A stretch of DNA of 64,000 nucleotides from Blepharisma stoltei (lineage: Eukaryota > Ciliophora > Heterotrichea > Heterotrichida > Blepharismidae). The stretch spans positions 620,001-684,000 of the forward strand of contig CAJZBQ010000036.1 of the NCBI GenBank assembly GCA_914767885.1. Reading direction: 5' to 3'. The stretch's first letter is position 1; each line of letters begins with the position of its first letter. The notes under the pieces were generated by a model. It ran no database searches. It was not told the origin of the DNA and saw only the letters and a list, made by a program, of their open reading frames with translations. Made by a program: the position numbers and the translations under genes. This document shows, piece after piece, positions 41,718 to 52,340 of the stretch.

Positions 41718-41780
41718 TGCATCCAAGCAATCAATATCATTTTAATTTTCATGTTAAAATAATCTATATAATTTTACTAT

Positions 41781-43783
41781 ATGCAACCTAAATTGTATAG
41801 CACACGATCAACCCCCAGAATTTTGACTGGAAACACAAAATCACCGAAATATTTTTCGTCTGTTATTTCTTCAGAAATAAAACAGTCTTCTCCAAAGCTC
41901 TCTTATGGCTTTCCCGCAGATATTTCTCCGAGTAATATTGCGGATTCCTCCAAAGACTCCTTGCTGAAAAAAACGACACCTCGCACACCTAAAACATACT
42001 CAAACCCATTTTCCCTTACTTCTCAAACTCCAAAATCCTCAAAATCTATCAGAAATCCAATTGCAACTGTAGCTACCCCACGAAATATCACGACTAAGTC
42101 TTTAACACCTCGTGGCTCTTCCTTAAACCCTAAAAGCTCTGAAACTCAGCCCAAACAGACTATAGTTAGCCCTTCTTCTACAAAAAGTTTATTCCAAAAA
42201 AATTCGAAATCTTTAAGCTCAACTGATCCGAGGAAAAAAAGTTCACAACAAATATCAGCAAATCTATATCAGTCTGATTCTGCTGATCCGCATCTTGGAA
42301 GCCCAAAAACTGCAGAAACTAAAAACCCTCTAGCTCAAATGATAACTCAAGTTAAAACTTCAGAAAACCCTAAAAATAGTTATGAGTTATCTCCTGAGGA
42401 AATTCAACAAAAAGCGGAATCCATATATAAAGAGCATTTATTTCAGACATTTCAAGCTCTGAAATTTGTGAGAAACTTACAACCTGTAGATCAAAACCAA
42501 TTGCAGCTGAAAAGAATTAACCTGCCTAAAAAGGCTGCATTTTTGAACAAAAAGACAATAATTTTTGATTTAGATGAAACTTTGGTGCATTAGAATTAAA
42601 ATTAATTAAGATTATAAGAAAAGCTACCTGCAGGCCTTCTCAGGCTATTTCATTTCCGTAGCGCACCTCTCCTTGCTTCGGGCCTCGATTGTTTCTCCTC
42701 ACAGACGAGACTTGCACTCTCTATTCGCCGTGGATGCTGGGTCACTGTGCTTAAGCTTACAGTGTTCAGCTTCCAGAAAATTCGAAAAATGAATTTTCTG
42801 ATCACCTGTTAGACAAAATGCGAACTCAAAGCCCAGGATGCAACGCCTGATATTGCGATAGGAACATTCCTGATTGAGCAGAGCATGCGGTTGGCTACCC
42901 GACATTGCTCTCCGCTAAGCCAAGTAAAACCTAACCGGATACACACTACTAAATGCCATCCTCCTTACCACAAGGTACCTGGGCTACCCCAGTTGCAGGT
43001 GTTACGAGTATGGGTTATTCGCCATGCGATTTTAAAATATAAAACTTTAGTGCATTGTTGTGAAGATTTAGCGACATCAAACCCAGATGTAATACTTCCT
43101 ATTATTTTTCCTAACGGTGAAACTATTAATGTAATGAGTATATAGGCTGGAATCAATATACGCCCTTATGCTAAAGAAATCCTTGTAGAAGCTAATAAAA
43201 ACTTTGAAGTCATAGTATTTACTGCAAGCCATCAATGCTACGCAGATGTGGTTTTGGATTATTTGGATCCAACTCATGAATTAATTCATCATAGATTATA
43301 CAGAGATAATTGCATTTTTTCGCAAGGGATCTATATTAAAGATCTAACATGCTAATTAATATCAGCCAATATGAAGTATTTTTACCAAAAAACATTTATA
43401 TGCCAATTAATATAATAATATTTTTAAGTTGATTGCGAATTTAATAATATATATTATTATTGGATTAGGAAGTAAGAGTTTTGGCTAATCGGAGGATGCA
43501 AGATATAATCATCGTTGATAACGCAGCTTATAGCTTTGGGTATCAAATAGATAATGGGATTCCTATTATTTCATGGCACGATGACCGATATGATAAAGAG
43601 CTTCTTAATCTTTCAGATTATATCAAGGTCTTGGCAAAAGTGCCAGATATTCGTGAATTAAATCGAAAAACCTTTAGACTTAATACATTTTATGAAGATT
43701 ACATTGAGCAGTTTTTACAGCTAGACGAGGGAAAGCCTAAAGCTTCGTCAAGAAAAATTAAAGGAAAACCAAAGCAAAACTAG
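41781..43783 (+). CDS. CTD/SCP-type (HAD) phosphatase, two insertions and one intron
   Basis: A long serine/threonine/proline-rich N-terminus of about 200 residues with many TP motifs is followed by a FCP1/SCP homology domain: FDLDETLVH (the catalytic DxDxT), ILPIIFPNGETI, RPYAKEILVEANKNFEVIVF, TASHQCYADVVLDYLDP, YRDNCIF, YIKDL, and DIIIVDNAAYSFGYQ with NGIPI. These enzymes dephosphorylate serine residues, for example the RNA polymerase II CTD or lipin-type targets. A 15 nt intron lies at 43131-43145. The retroposon at 42592-43041 splits the domain directly after DETLVH, and the IES at 43345-43472 splits it after YIKDL. Confidence 0.85.
42592..43041 (-). mobile_element. GC-rich retroposon-like insertion, copy 4, in the phosphatase gene
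   Basis: Flanked by AAACTTTGGTGCATT (42577-42591) and AAACTTTAGTGCATT (43042-43056), a 14/15 target duplication of catalytic-site coding sequence. The left tail is AT-repeat (GAATTAAAATTAATTAAG). The right end CGCCATGCGATTTTAAAATAT is like the other copies. TA-to-TA excision would stay open but leave a six-codon scar repeating TLVH; clean excision needs the 15 bp repeat. Confidence 0.7.
43345..43472. other. AT-rich IES (128 bp) in the phosphatase gene
   Basis: TA-bounded; removal joins GIYIKDL to RVLANRRMQDIIIVDN. The interior has tandem AT-rich segments (TGCTAATTAATATCAGCCAA and TGCCAATTAATATAATAAT) but no clear terminal inverted repeat. Confidence 0.75.
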
Positions 43784-43788
43784 TTGAC

Positions 43789-44287
43789 TAGCTCCTCCCT
43801 TTAATTGGTACCAAAAAGGAAAAATATTATAAGTAAAATAATAATTTATATGCAAATAGTTTTGATATCCAATTTAATTTCTTATTAATCAAAAAGTGGT
43901 TATATCTCATGCACTTTTATTTATCGTCATTGTTGAAATACTGATCGCTATAATAAACTTGATACCTACTACATCTTAGTCTAGAACCCTTATCATTTAA
44001 ATAAGCATTCATAGTTAAATAAAATTCTTAGATTTCAAATTATTTTATTCTTTTTTTTAATTAGCAATCAAATTGTTCCTCTCTCACTCATCATGAAAAG
44101 TGGTGTTGCGGCAAAATAGCTTTAGCCCAATTTTGAGAAGAAAAAGCAGCATATCAAAAATGGTTGACAATTATGAAATATATTGACAATATAAACAAGC
44201 CAATTTTTAAAATGACAATGCTTCCCATGTACATTTTTAGATATAAATTGGTAAAGAGTTTTGTGTTCCAATTTTAAGGAGAGGGAG
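43789..44287. mobile_element. Family B element, intergenic, TA-flanked, holding a dispersed repeat
   Basis: Left end TAGCTCCTCCCTTTAATTGG then TACCAAAAAGG. Right end TTGTGTTCCAATTTTAAGGA then GAGGGAGTA. About 500 bp. The interior 43926-44185 matches 16113-16365, so a different repeat has inserted into it or been captured. Confidence 0.65.
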
Positions 44288-44465
44288 TAAGTGCTTTACT
44301 ATACTCTGTAAGTTTAGTAATATTCTAATTCAGTTATCAAATTTCCTGCTCGATAATATTTAATAGTAAGAAATATAAACTATTTGCGGTCTAATTGCAT
44401 TTCTATCAGTGAATATATTTATTATTTCAAAAATTATCAAAAATCAACTGTAATGTAAATTAATT

Positions 44466-45038
44466 TTATTCATCAAGAGTATCGGCAATCCACCTCCAAA
44501 CCTTTTCTGTTTCTTTTGGAGAGTATTTCGCATCAAATACAAAGAGTTTTTTCTTTTGTGCATCTATTGATTTCAATTCGTCTAGTCCTAAGGCTCTTGT
44601 TAAGAATGGCACTTGCTTAAACTGCGCTTCAATATCAATAGAAATATTTGCAATCACCGCAAGTGCGCACTGTTTTAATGATGGCTCGCTTGCTAAAAAT
44701 CTGATTTTTCGTTTGGCTTCAATATATTTCATAGGTTCTTTGCTAATGCTAAACACAAATACTATTGCTCCGAAGTAGATATTATCAGTTAATGATTTCA
44801 CAATAGGATATAACGATTCTTTTCCAGGAGTATCAAAAACAGCGAGAAGGTTATTATCAATTCTAAGTTCTTCATAGTTATATCCTAAAGTTGGTTCAAT
44901 ATGATGCTGCTCCCATCCAGGCTTCAGCCTTGGTCCAAATAAAACTGTAGTCTTTCCAGATCCTTCAACACCAGCAAGCAGAATATATTTTCTAGGTGGG
45001 ATAAGTTGAGCACAAAACCTTTGAATTCGATTACCCAT
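44466..45038 (-). CDS. ARF/ARL-like small GTPase, divergent
   Basis: 190 aa with N-terminal MGN, suggesting N-myristoylation as in ARF proteins. P-loop GVEGSGKTT, switch I around PTLGYNYEEL, and switch II VFDTPGKES where ARFs have WDxxGQ. The usual NKxD is not visible (ANISID occupies the place), so nucleotide specificity may be altered. Continuous frame without intron, IES or UGA. Divergent from the coiled-coil gene starting at 45143, with 104 bp between start codons. Confidence 0.8.
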   Translation of the reverse strand: MGNRIQRFCAQLIPPRKYILLAGVEGSGKTTVLFGPRLKPGWEQHHIEPTLGYNYEELRIDNNLLAVFDTPGKESLYPIVKSLTDNIYFGAIVFVFSISKEPMKYIEAKRKIRFLASEPSLKQCALAVIANISIDIEAQFKQVPFLTRALGLDELKSIDAQKKKLFVFDAKYSPKETEKVWRWIADTLDE

Positions 45039-45142
45039 TTAATATAAAGAAAATTTTTTTCTAACTTGCAATTATTTTAAACTTTAGCGTTTTATTAAGA
45101 GATAATGAAAATTGTTATTTAATAACAATTTTCCATACAAAG

Positions 45143-46794
45143 ATGAGTCTTGAGCCAATTTTTTCAACTTCATACTATGACAACAAAGGAACGTTTGCTG
45201 AGAAGTTGCAGAAAGATACGTATTTTTATACAAGAAAGCTTGAGCATAATAGAAAGCAATCTGATATTTTAAACCAAGAACTTGGAGAGGCACAGAATAA
45301 AATTTCAATGCATAAAGCCAATCAACTTTCAATGAGCGACTCTAAATCAAAAATGAATTCATTGATAAATAGAGCAGCCTGACTTGAAAATCAGCTTGCA
45401 TATGAGCAGAGTAAGTTAAATAAAACTATACTTGAAAACAAGTTGATAAAAGAAAAAATAGAGGCATTAAGAAAGGAAAAACAACATATTAGAAAAATTT
45501 CACATAGCTCAAGCCAAGAGCTTGAAAGGATGAGATCGACTACTGAAGTAATGAAAATTAGGAATTTATATTGCAAGTCTGAAACTGAAAACGTTTGTGG
45601 ACAAATTGAGTCCTCTAGAGAAAATTTTATGAGATCAAAATCTAGCATGAGGTCACAAATTTTGAATCTTGAAAGCTATGCTGCTGGCAAATCACTTGAT
45701 GCTTCCCCAGCAAAGCCAGAGATGAAGAGACCGAAAACTCCAATGGAGCTCTATAGCTTGCATAAACATTTGGCTGAAAAATTTGGAGAACTTGGAAGAG
45801 GAAAATATAATGAAATTGATAATTTCAAGAAAAATAAAAAGACGCTAATTACAGCCTTTAATGAGATGCGGGGACAAGATTTTTCATGGAATGAAGTTGT
45901 TAAAATTTATTTGACCTATATTAACCAGTACAACTCTCTATGCAAAACATTAGGGGATTTATCCGAGTCAATTGACAAGGTATCAGACGAAATTAAAAGC
46001 ACAAAGCAAGAAATTCTTTCTCAAAAATCAACTGCAGGTGAAGAAATCGCTCTGTATAAATTGAAATGTGAAGACTCCAAAATAAAAATTGCAAGCATCG
46101 AAGAAGAAATAGCAGTCAAGAATGAGAAAACTGAAAAATTGAAAAGCAAGTTCTCCTCGATTCTTTTTCCTTTATCTGCAATAAGCAGGTGATATAATAG
46201 TTTAAAAAAAGCGAATCCCTTGCACAATGAACCGAATAATGTAGAGATGATATTTGAGTATGCAAAAGAAGCTGATAATTTAATCGGAATTTTGGAATTT
46301 TTAAAAATTATTAAACCGAAGACTGACTCCCCACTCTTTAAATTGGAAAAAAATAACTGTACCAATTTAAAAAGGGCGAATAACTTTTTGCAAAAATTTA
46401 TAAAATCTTTAAAAATTTAAACACCAATTTTTTAAATTAATTTATTTATTAAGAATTAATTCAAAAAATTAATAGATTCAGTGCGAAAACTGCTTAAAAA
46501 ATATTTTAATTGCACTTTCCATCTAATCAGGTCTAAATTTATTTTTATTAAAATTATTAAAAAAAATTATTCCAATTCAAAGGGGCTAAAGTACCCAAAA
46601 ATGGAAAATTTTACAGATATTTTGTCCAAATTAAAAGGGTGAGTGAGCAAAATAAAGAAGCGAATAAAAGTACGACGAGGAGAACATTTAAAGTAGGTGA
46701 GATTGAAGGTAGTAACAATGGAGATGAAGAAAGACCACTATCTTTGAAAAGGTTTAGAGCAGTTGCAAAAGAAATTGCTTTTAAAACTAATTAA
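45143..46794 (+). CDS. Coiled-coil protein, one family B IES with TGA boundaries
   Basis: About 443 aa after removing 46324-46643. Long heptad regions (KTILENKLIKEKIEALRKEK, QELERMRSTTEVMKIRNLYC, EEIAVKNEKTEKLKSKFSS), a less helical middle part (KRPKTPMELYSLHKHLAEKF, DFSWNEVVKIYLTYINQYN) and a basic C-terminus (KSTTRRTFKVGEIEG). UGA is W twice. This layout is frequent in ciliary and basal-body proteins, but no family was recognised. It ends 15 nt before the convergent gene's stop. Confidence 0.7.
46324..46643. mobile_element. Family B IES with TGA boundaries (320 bp)
   Basis: The left flank is AAGACTGACTCCCC and the right flank is GGGTGAGTGAGCAA. Only excision at the shared TGA restores the frame (KPKTEQNKEANK); no TA is at the ends. 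A left hairpin (TTTAAATTGGAA .. ACCAATTTAAAAAGGG) and the right end CCAAATTAAAAGGGTGAG identify family B. Confidence 0.8.
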
Positions 46795-46809
46795 TTATTA
46801 TTTATCTTG

Positions 46810-48141
46810 CTAATTTCCTAGTGCTCCATATCTTACCATTGGCTTGGCTTGGCTTTTCATCTTGTCGTAGTTAAATCCTTGCTTAAATTTATAGTTTTTA
46901 CATACTGGGGTCAGCTGAGCATAATTTGGAGACACAAAAGGCTCTGCAATATTTTTTTCAGGCTTTTCAGCTTGTTGCTGCTTGGTTTCTATCGGGTTTG
47001 GAGGTGGGATTCTAAGATTTCGTGCTTGCTTTTGTTCCGCCATAGAGGGCTTTGACTTTCCCTGGCTCCCCCTAAGTGAGCGAACAAAAATATTTTGTTC
47101 ACTCATGCAGGGATATTTTTTTTTAAAATTTTTTTCAAGATTGAAAAAATCTCAATATGTAAAAAAATTGGGAATTAAAATTTAATTTAATTTGCAAGAT
47201 TTATGTTTTGAATTGCAAGCTGTTTAAAATCAAACAGAGTTGCACTAGATTTAATTATAATAACTATACTTATATATCAATTTTTATCATAAAAAATTTT
47301 GTTTATTTATGGAGAGTAGGTTTTTGGGCAAAAATAGGGATTTTTCTAATGCTTTTGTTCGCTCACGAAGGGGGGAATGAGCATCTTTGTGGTTACTTTC
47401 AGATATTGGAGATGATATTCTTTTCGCACTGTAAATACTATTAGAGTATTTCGTAGCCTTAGAGGCAATATTTTCAATTGATGACATTGAACTACTTGTT
47501 GACATTCTTGGTGACACCACAGGCTTAAAAGTGCATGCGCTCATTTCTACCTTCTCCTTGCTTATTCTTTCTTTTTCTATTCTCTCGTTTTTCTTTTTCG
47601 CCCAATACAAGTTTCTTTCAACCAAAGTCATTTTACTTGTATCAACTTTTTCCTCCTCTGTTTCGACTGGAATTTTGCAACGGTTTTTCAAGCTTTCTTT
47701 TAAAGATTCGTAAGGGATTTTGATTTCTGCTCCGAAATTTTTGTATTCTTGGAAAGTGTCAACTTTGTCACCGTCTTCTATGGCTAGTTTTTCTTCTAAT
47801 TCTTTGTCCTCGATTGCTCGCTTGGAGTTTTTGAGGATTTTCTTAGAGTTTGGGTTGATCTGAGGGGCAGCTGTGTAGCTTCTTCTTTCTTCAGCGTTTT
47901 TTAGCATCCTTAAGGTCGTTATTCTTGCTTTAACTTCCTCGTCTTTTGCTTTAAGCATGTCTTCTATTCGCATTGGAATATTGGAAATTGAGCTGGATTT
48001 TCTGGATCTTTGCTTTGGTGTTCCTCCATTGATAATAGAAGGAGCGTCTTTTTCTGAAGGGGTCATGCTAAGGTTCGCACCAATGTTGAGTTCTGATGAA
48101 GAAGGAAATTCTTCGGCTGCAGGGCATTCGTTATTTGACAT
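46810..48141 (-). CDS. Charged, low-complexity protein, one family A IES with CA boundaries
   Basis: About 338 aa. The N-terminal two thirds include SRKSSSISNIPMRIEDMLKA, SYTAAPQINPNSKKIL, EEKVDTSKMTLVERNLYWAK and SACTFKPVVSPRMST. The C-terminal third follows after the IES (KPSMAEQKQARNLRIPPPNP, VSPNYAQLTPVCKNYKF). The repeated PxINPxSK and FKPVVSPR pattern resembles repeats in ciliate cytoskeletal proteins (impression only). The IES at 47063-47377 is removable in frame only at CA/TG. ATG at 48141. Confidence 0.65.
47063..47377. mobile_element. Family A IES with TG/CA boundaries (315 bp)
   Basis: Flanks on + are CCCTGGCTCCCCC and GGGGGGAATGAGC. Excision at TG (CA on the gene strand) gives KDAQGKSKPSM. 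It has the family A terminus CTAAGTGAGCGAACAAAA at the left and the doubled right terminus (GGAGAGTAGGTTTTTGGGCA .. TTTTGTTCGCTCACGAAGGG), plus the core AAGCTGTTTAAAATCAAACA. Confidence 0.8.
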
Positions 48142-48488
48142 TTATTAATCTGTTTAAAATTAAGAAGAGTCCTAGTCTTTTAGTAAATGATTACCAAAAA
48201 TGAAGAAGCTGATGATATTATTTATTTTAAGTTAAATGATTTATTAAATATGCACTACTTTTTTATCACCTCAAAAAAAACATGGTAAATTTTGAGATAT
48301 AGCATATGATCAAATATTTATGATTTAAATACTTTTTTTATTTTATTTCCAGATATTAAAAAATAATTTTTCTTTTATTTTTGGCTAATTGTGAATACCT
48401 TTGTATGACTAATTCCGATTTTAAAATAATTTCCCTAACTAACTTTATCCTAAATAGCGCATTAATTATTACCATCATTAATTACAAA

Positions 48489-51400
48489 TTAAAATAATTT
48501 GAGTTTCTTTCCAAAGTCTTCATCTCCATCGCTATCTTCCAACTTTCTCTTATTATCAGCAAAAGCCTGAGAATTAACGAAATCTAATTTCTCTTCTATC
48601 ACTCTTTCTTCTAGCTTCCAATCAGGGATTTTTATTTGCACAACATCTATTAGATCTGTAGCTTCACTTAAGAGGGACCCTTTATACGCACTTTTATGCA
48701 AATCGATGCCACTGTCTTCGAATGACATGCAATTTGGAGAAAGGGTAAATAATTCCTTACTCCCGCTCCACTCCATAAACGAACAAAAATATTTTGTTCT
48801 CCCACGAGGGAGATTAATTCCAATTTGTTAAAATTGAGACACAAAAATTAATTTAAATTTATGTTTTAAAATGCAAGCTGTTTAAAACTAAACAGAATTA
48901 GCTAGAGATTTTATTCTAATAATTATACTTATATATCAACTTTTTTTTTCATAAATAATTTTTATATTAAAAAATTTTTGTTCACTCACGGAGGGGGGTT
49001 TTTGGGCAAAAAATAGGGATTTTTCTAATGGTTTTGTTCGCTCACGGATGGGGGAGTTAAGATATCTTTTTGAAAAAGAAGATGCAAACTGCTTAGAATC
49101 AATGATTGTGGATGAAAGCGTTTCTTTTGCATGCTGCCTTTGGAATATTTTTTCATCGATTGTACCTGTGGAAAACAATCGATAAATGTAGACTGGCTTA
49201 CTTTGTCCATCTCTTCATATTCGACCCATGACTTGCTTATCGTTGCTTGGATTCCAGTCGGGGTCTGCAATAATTAGTCTGTTTGCGCCAACTAAATTCA
49301 GCCCTACTCCACCTGCTTTGCAGCTGAGTAGAAATACAATTTCACTGGACCCTGGGGAGTTAAACTTGTCCACAATTTTTAGTCTTTGATTAACTGTGGT
49401 ACTCCCATCAAGTCTACAGAATGAATATTGCCTTTGTTTACAAAGTTCTTCATACAAATCAAGTGTTTTATTAAAATTGGATGCAAGGATTACTTTATCC
49501 CCTATTTCTATTGATTTTTTTACAAGAAAATCAAACAGCATCATTTTCGAAGAATGCTTGCACCTCTCAGTATCATTTTCATAGTCTTGTGGGAATAAAT
49601 TCATTGCTACAGTCCATGCTTCAAATAGGTTAGGAGATTTTGGCTGATGGTTATATATCAGATCAGGATGATTAGAAATTTTTCTCACTCCCCCGCTTTA
49701 AATTGGAACAAAATATAGATAAAATTTCCACTTTTTTGGTAAATTAACCCCCCTTTAAATTGGAACAAAGTTTAATTTTATAATAAAAAGTTTTATATAT
49801 AAAAATCATAATTTTTATGTAAAAAGTTTTGATATAATTTAAATGTCTCTTCTTAACTAAAATTAAAATTTAATTATATCTCTCTTGTTTAAAGAATAGA
49901 GTATAAAGAGCATCTTATTTAAATAAATTTATTATCCTTAATTGCTAAAATTTTTAAAAAAATTTAATTTTATTTTTTTTGATAAAAATGATATTTTTTT
50001 ATTTAAAATATTTTGATATAAATTCAATGCGAATTATTTACAAAAATTAAAAATTTACTTATTTCTTGCTTTATTTTAAAGATTAGAGTATAAATGACAT
50101 CTCATTTAAACAAAATTAGCACTTTGATTAATAAATTTTCTAAAATTTTTTTTTTTAATTTTTTTTATCAATAAAAATAATAATTTTTGTGTATATAGTT
50201 TTGATACCAATTAATAGTGGTGTATTAATTAGTAATAAAATTTTAGTTATATCTTCCTTTGTTTTAAAGGATAAAGAGTAAATAGCATTTTATTAAATAA
50301 ATTTATTAATCTAATTCGATAAATTTTTGAAAATTTTTTTTTTTTAAATTTTATATAAATTTTTTTTTTATAAAAAATTTTATAATGATTTTTTTTTTAA
50401 AAAAATTTTCTTAACCCTCCTTTAAATTGGAACAAATTTTTTTTTCCGATTTAAAGGGGGGGGAGTCAGTGACGTAATGATATTAAGAGCATTTCCCGCA
50501 TCCACATTTTCAACAACTTCTGTTGTGAATTTTGACTGAATATAAGCTTGATAAATCTGTGTTTGGAGCTCAGAAAGTTTACAAAAAATCAGGTACTCGC
50601 TTCTAGGTGTTAAATATTTTTCTAATAGTGTTCCAGTTCTTCTTAAAATGAACGTAGACGTTATCTTGCAAAGTTCATCTGACCTCTGCAATGCAAGCTC
50701 TTTCACTTTTTCACTGCAATTCGGGTCTTGTCCAGCGCCAATTGGATCTGAAAAAATCTTTATGAAAGTATTTTTGTCACCCAAAATGTCAGGATTAACA
50801 AAAGAAATGCAGGAATAAAACTCAAGAAGCTTGTTTTGGAGTGGAGTTCCTGTTAAAATGATTCTTCTCCTGCAATTAACTTCGTTAAGAGTCATAGCTG
50901 TTTGGGTTTTTAAATTTTTTAGACGATGCCCTTCATCACAGATTAACAAATCGCAGAGATCAACTAAGGCTTCTGTATAGGTTCGAAATGTTTCGTATGA
51001 AATAATGAGCACAGAAGTGGATTCTTGGGAAAATTTTTCTATGGCTTCTTCTTTTTCTTTTTGGTTGCCAATGCAGACAACAACGCCTAATTGATAAGGG
51101 CCAAGCCATTTTTGAAACTCATTCGCCCAGTTTAGTAGCAAACTTGATGGCACCACGACTATTGATTTATCTAAAAATGATTCGCCTTTGGGGTCTTTTC
51201 TAAGCAAAGGATACAATAAAGCTATAGTTTGTATAGTTTTTCCTAGTCCCATTGTGTCAGCTAATATACACCCATAATAATTTTTACTTTTGTTTCCTGC
51301 TATACAATCATACATAAATTTTACACCAATTTTTTGATGCTCTCTTAGATTTTTGGCAAGATGAGGAATGACAAAAATTTTATTTTCTTCATCTAAAACT

Positions 51401-52095
51401 AATGAACCTTCAGGAATAGAAACGTTTTTCTTTTTTTTCCTCGTAAAAGTCATTTCTTCTTCATCATTGTTAAATTTTGAAATAAAGCACTTCCCAGATG
51501 CAAAGTCTTTATACGGCACCTCTCCATCAACTGCGACTTCTATTTTCCCCAAAATTAATGTAGCGCCAGGGCGTAAACGGTGCTTAGATTCTGAAGCTGG
51601 TTCTTCAACAATAACTTTACCTTCAGGACTATATAATTCAATAACATTTGGAGACACAACAACGATTCCTTCAACCATTGTTTCATCTCTTCAGTTAGGA
51701 TGAGTATATACAACATTGTAAAATTTGTCATTTTTATCGGGGACATAGTGCTCGATAATTTTTTTAGGTGTTTTGTTAGGATCTTTCTGAGATCTTTTTG
51801 GTTTTGGAGTTGTCTCTTTAACTTCAGAGCTTGAAGAAATTGAGTCACTTTCAGAGTCTTCATTTAATCTCTTGTTCATTAGTCTTTGGCTTCTCCGAAG
51901 AGACACTTCTGAACTTTGGCTTGTTGGTTGCATTCCCGCCTTTATTTCAGAAGAATCATTTTTGATTATCTTAGCGCTGGATTTGATGGGAAAGTCAAAA
52001 GGGTTCTTGAATTTCTCTTTTTTCTTATGCGAGGTCCAAGCATCTTCTGTATTTGTCTCGTTTAGTTGCTCATATTCCAACCCACCTTCGACCAT
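48489..52095 (-). CDS. SNF2-family DNA translocase, RAD54B/Rdh54-like, two IESs
   Basis: About 840 aa. The N-terminal serine-rich region is followed by a RAD54B-type beta domain ([27 protein letters not shown]). Helicase motifs: motif [11 protein letters not shown], Ia [72 protein letters not shown] with UGA for W. Then [22 protein letters not shown], the RAD54 family end. Such proteins remodel RAD51/DMC1 filaments in recombination. IESs at 49685-50465 (TGA) and 48758-49057 (TA) split the second helicase lobe and the C-terminus. Confidence 0.9.
48758..49057. mobile_element. Family A IES with doubled right terminus (300 bp), in the RAD54-like gene
   Basis: TA-bounded; left TACTCCCGCTCCACTCCATA. 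The right side shows two consecutive termini: TTGTTCACTCACGGAGGGGG, then GGCAAAAAATAGGGATTTTT, then TTTGTTCGCTCACGGATGGG. Core: ATGCAAGCTGTTTAAAACTA, AATTAGCTAGAGATTTTATT. Removal gives [12 protein letters not shown]. Confidence 0.85.
49685..50465. mobile_element. Large family B IES with TGA boundaries (781 bp), in the RAD54-like gene
   Basis: On + the flanks are TTTCTCACTCCCCCG and GGGGGGGAGTCAGTG. Excision at TCA (TGA on the gene strand) restores [14 protein letters not shown], the canonical start of helicase lobe 2. Both ends carry hairpin copies of CCCTTTAAATTGGAAC. The interior is a run of diverged repeats of about 170 bp with CTTTAAAxxATAGAGTATAAA-type blocks, matching 18545-19119 in the opposite orientation. 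Confidence 0.85.
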
Positions 52096-52340
52096 TTGTT
52101 TTATTTGTAAATGTATCAGTTTTTTAATTAACTTCTTTATTGTTTTAGCAATTTTTTTTATTTTATGTGATTTTCAATTGTTATTATTAGCTTTTTGGCG
52201 AATGCTTTAATAAATCTAAATTTAAGCATTGCCTTATTTTTATTAACTGATATTAAAGTACCCAAATTGCAATTAGCTTGCTTAAGTGCCTGAACTTCTT
52301 AATGTTTCTTAATAAAACGGGTAGTTTTGAATAATTAAAC

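Noticed and set aside
47531-47723. Phenylalanine/leucine-rich plus-strand ORFs
   Set aside because: Antisense shadows of the charged protein gene on the minus strand.
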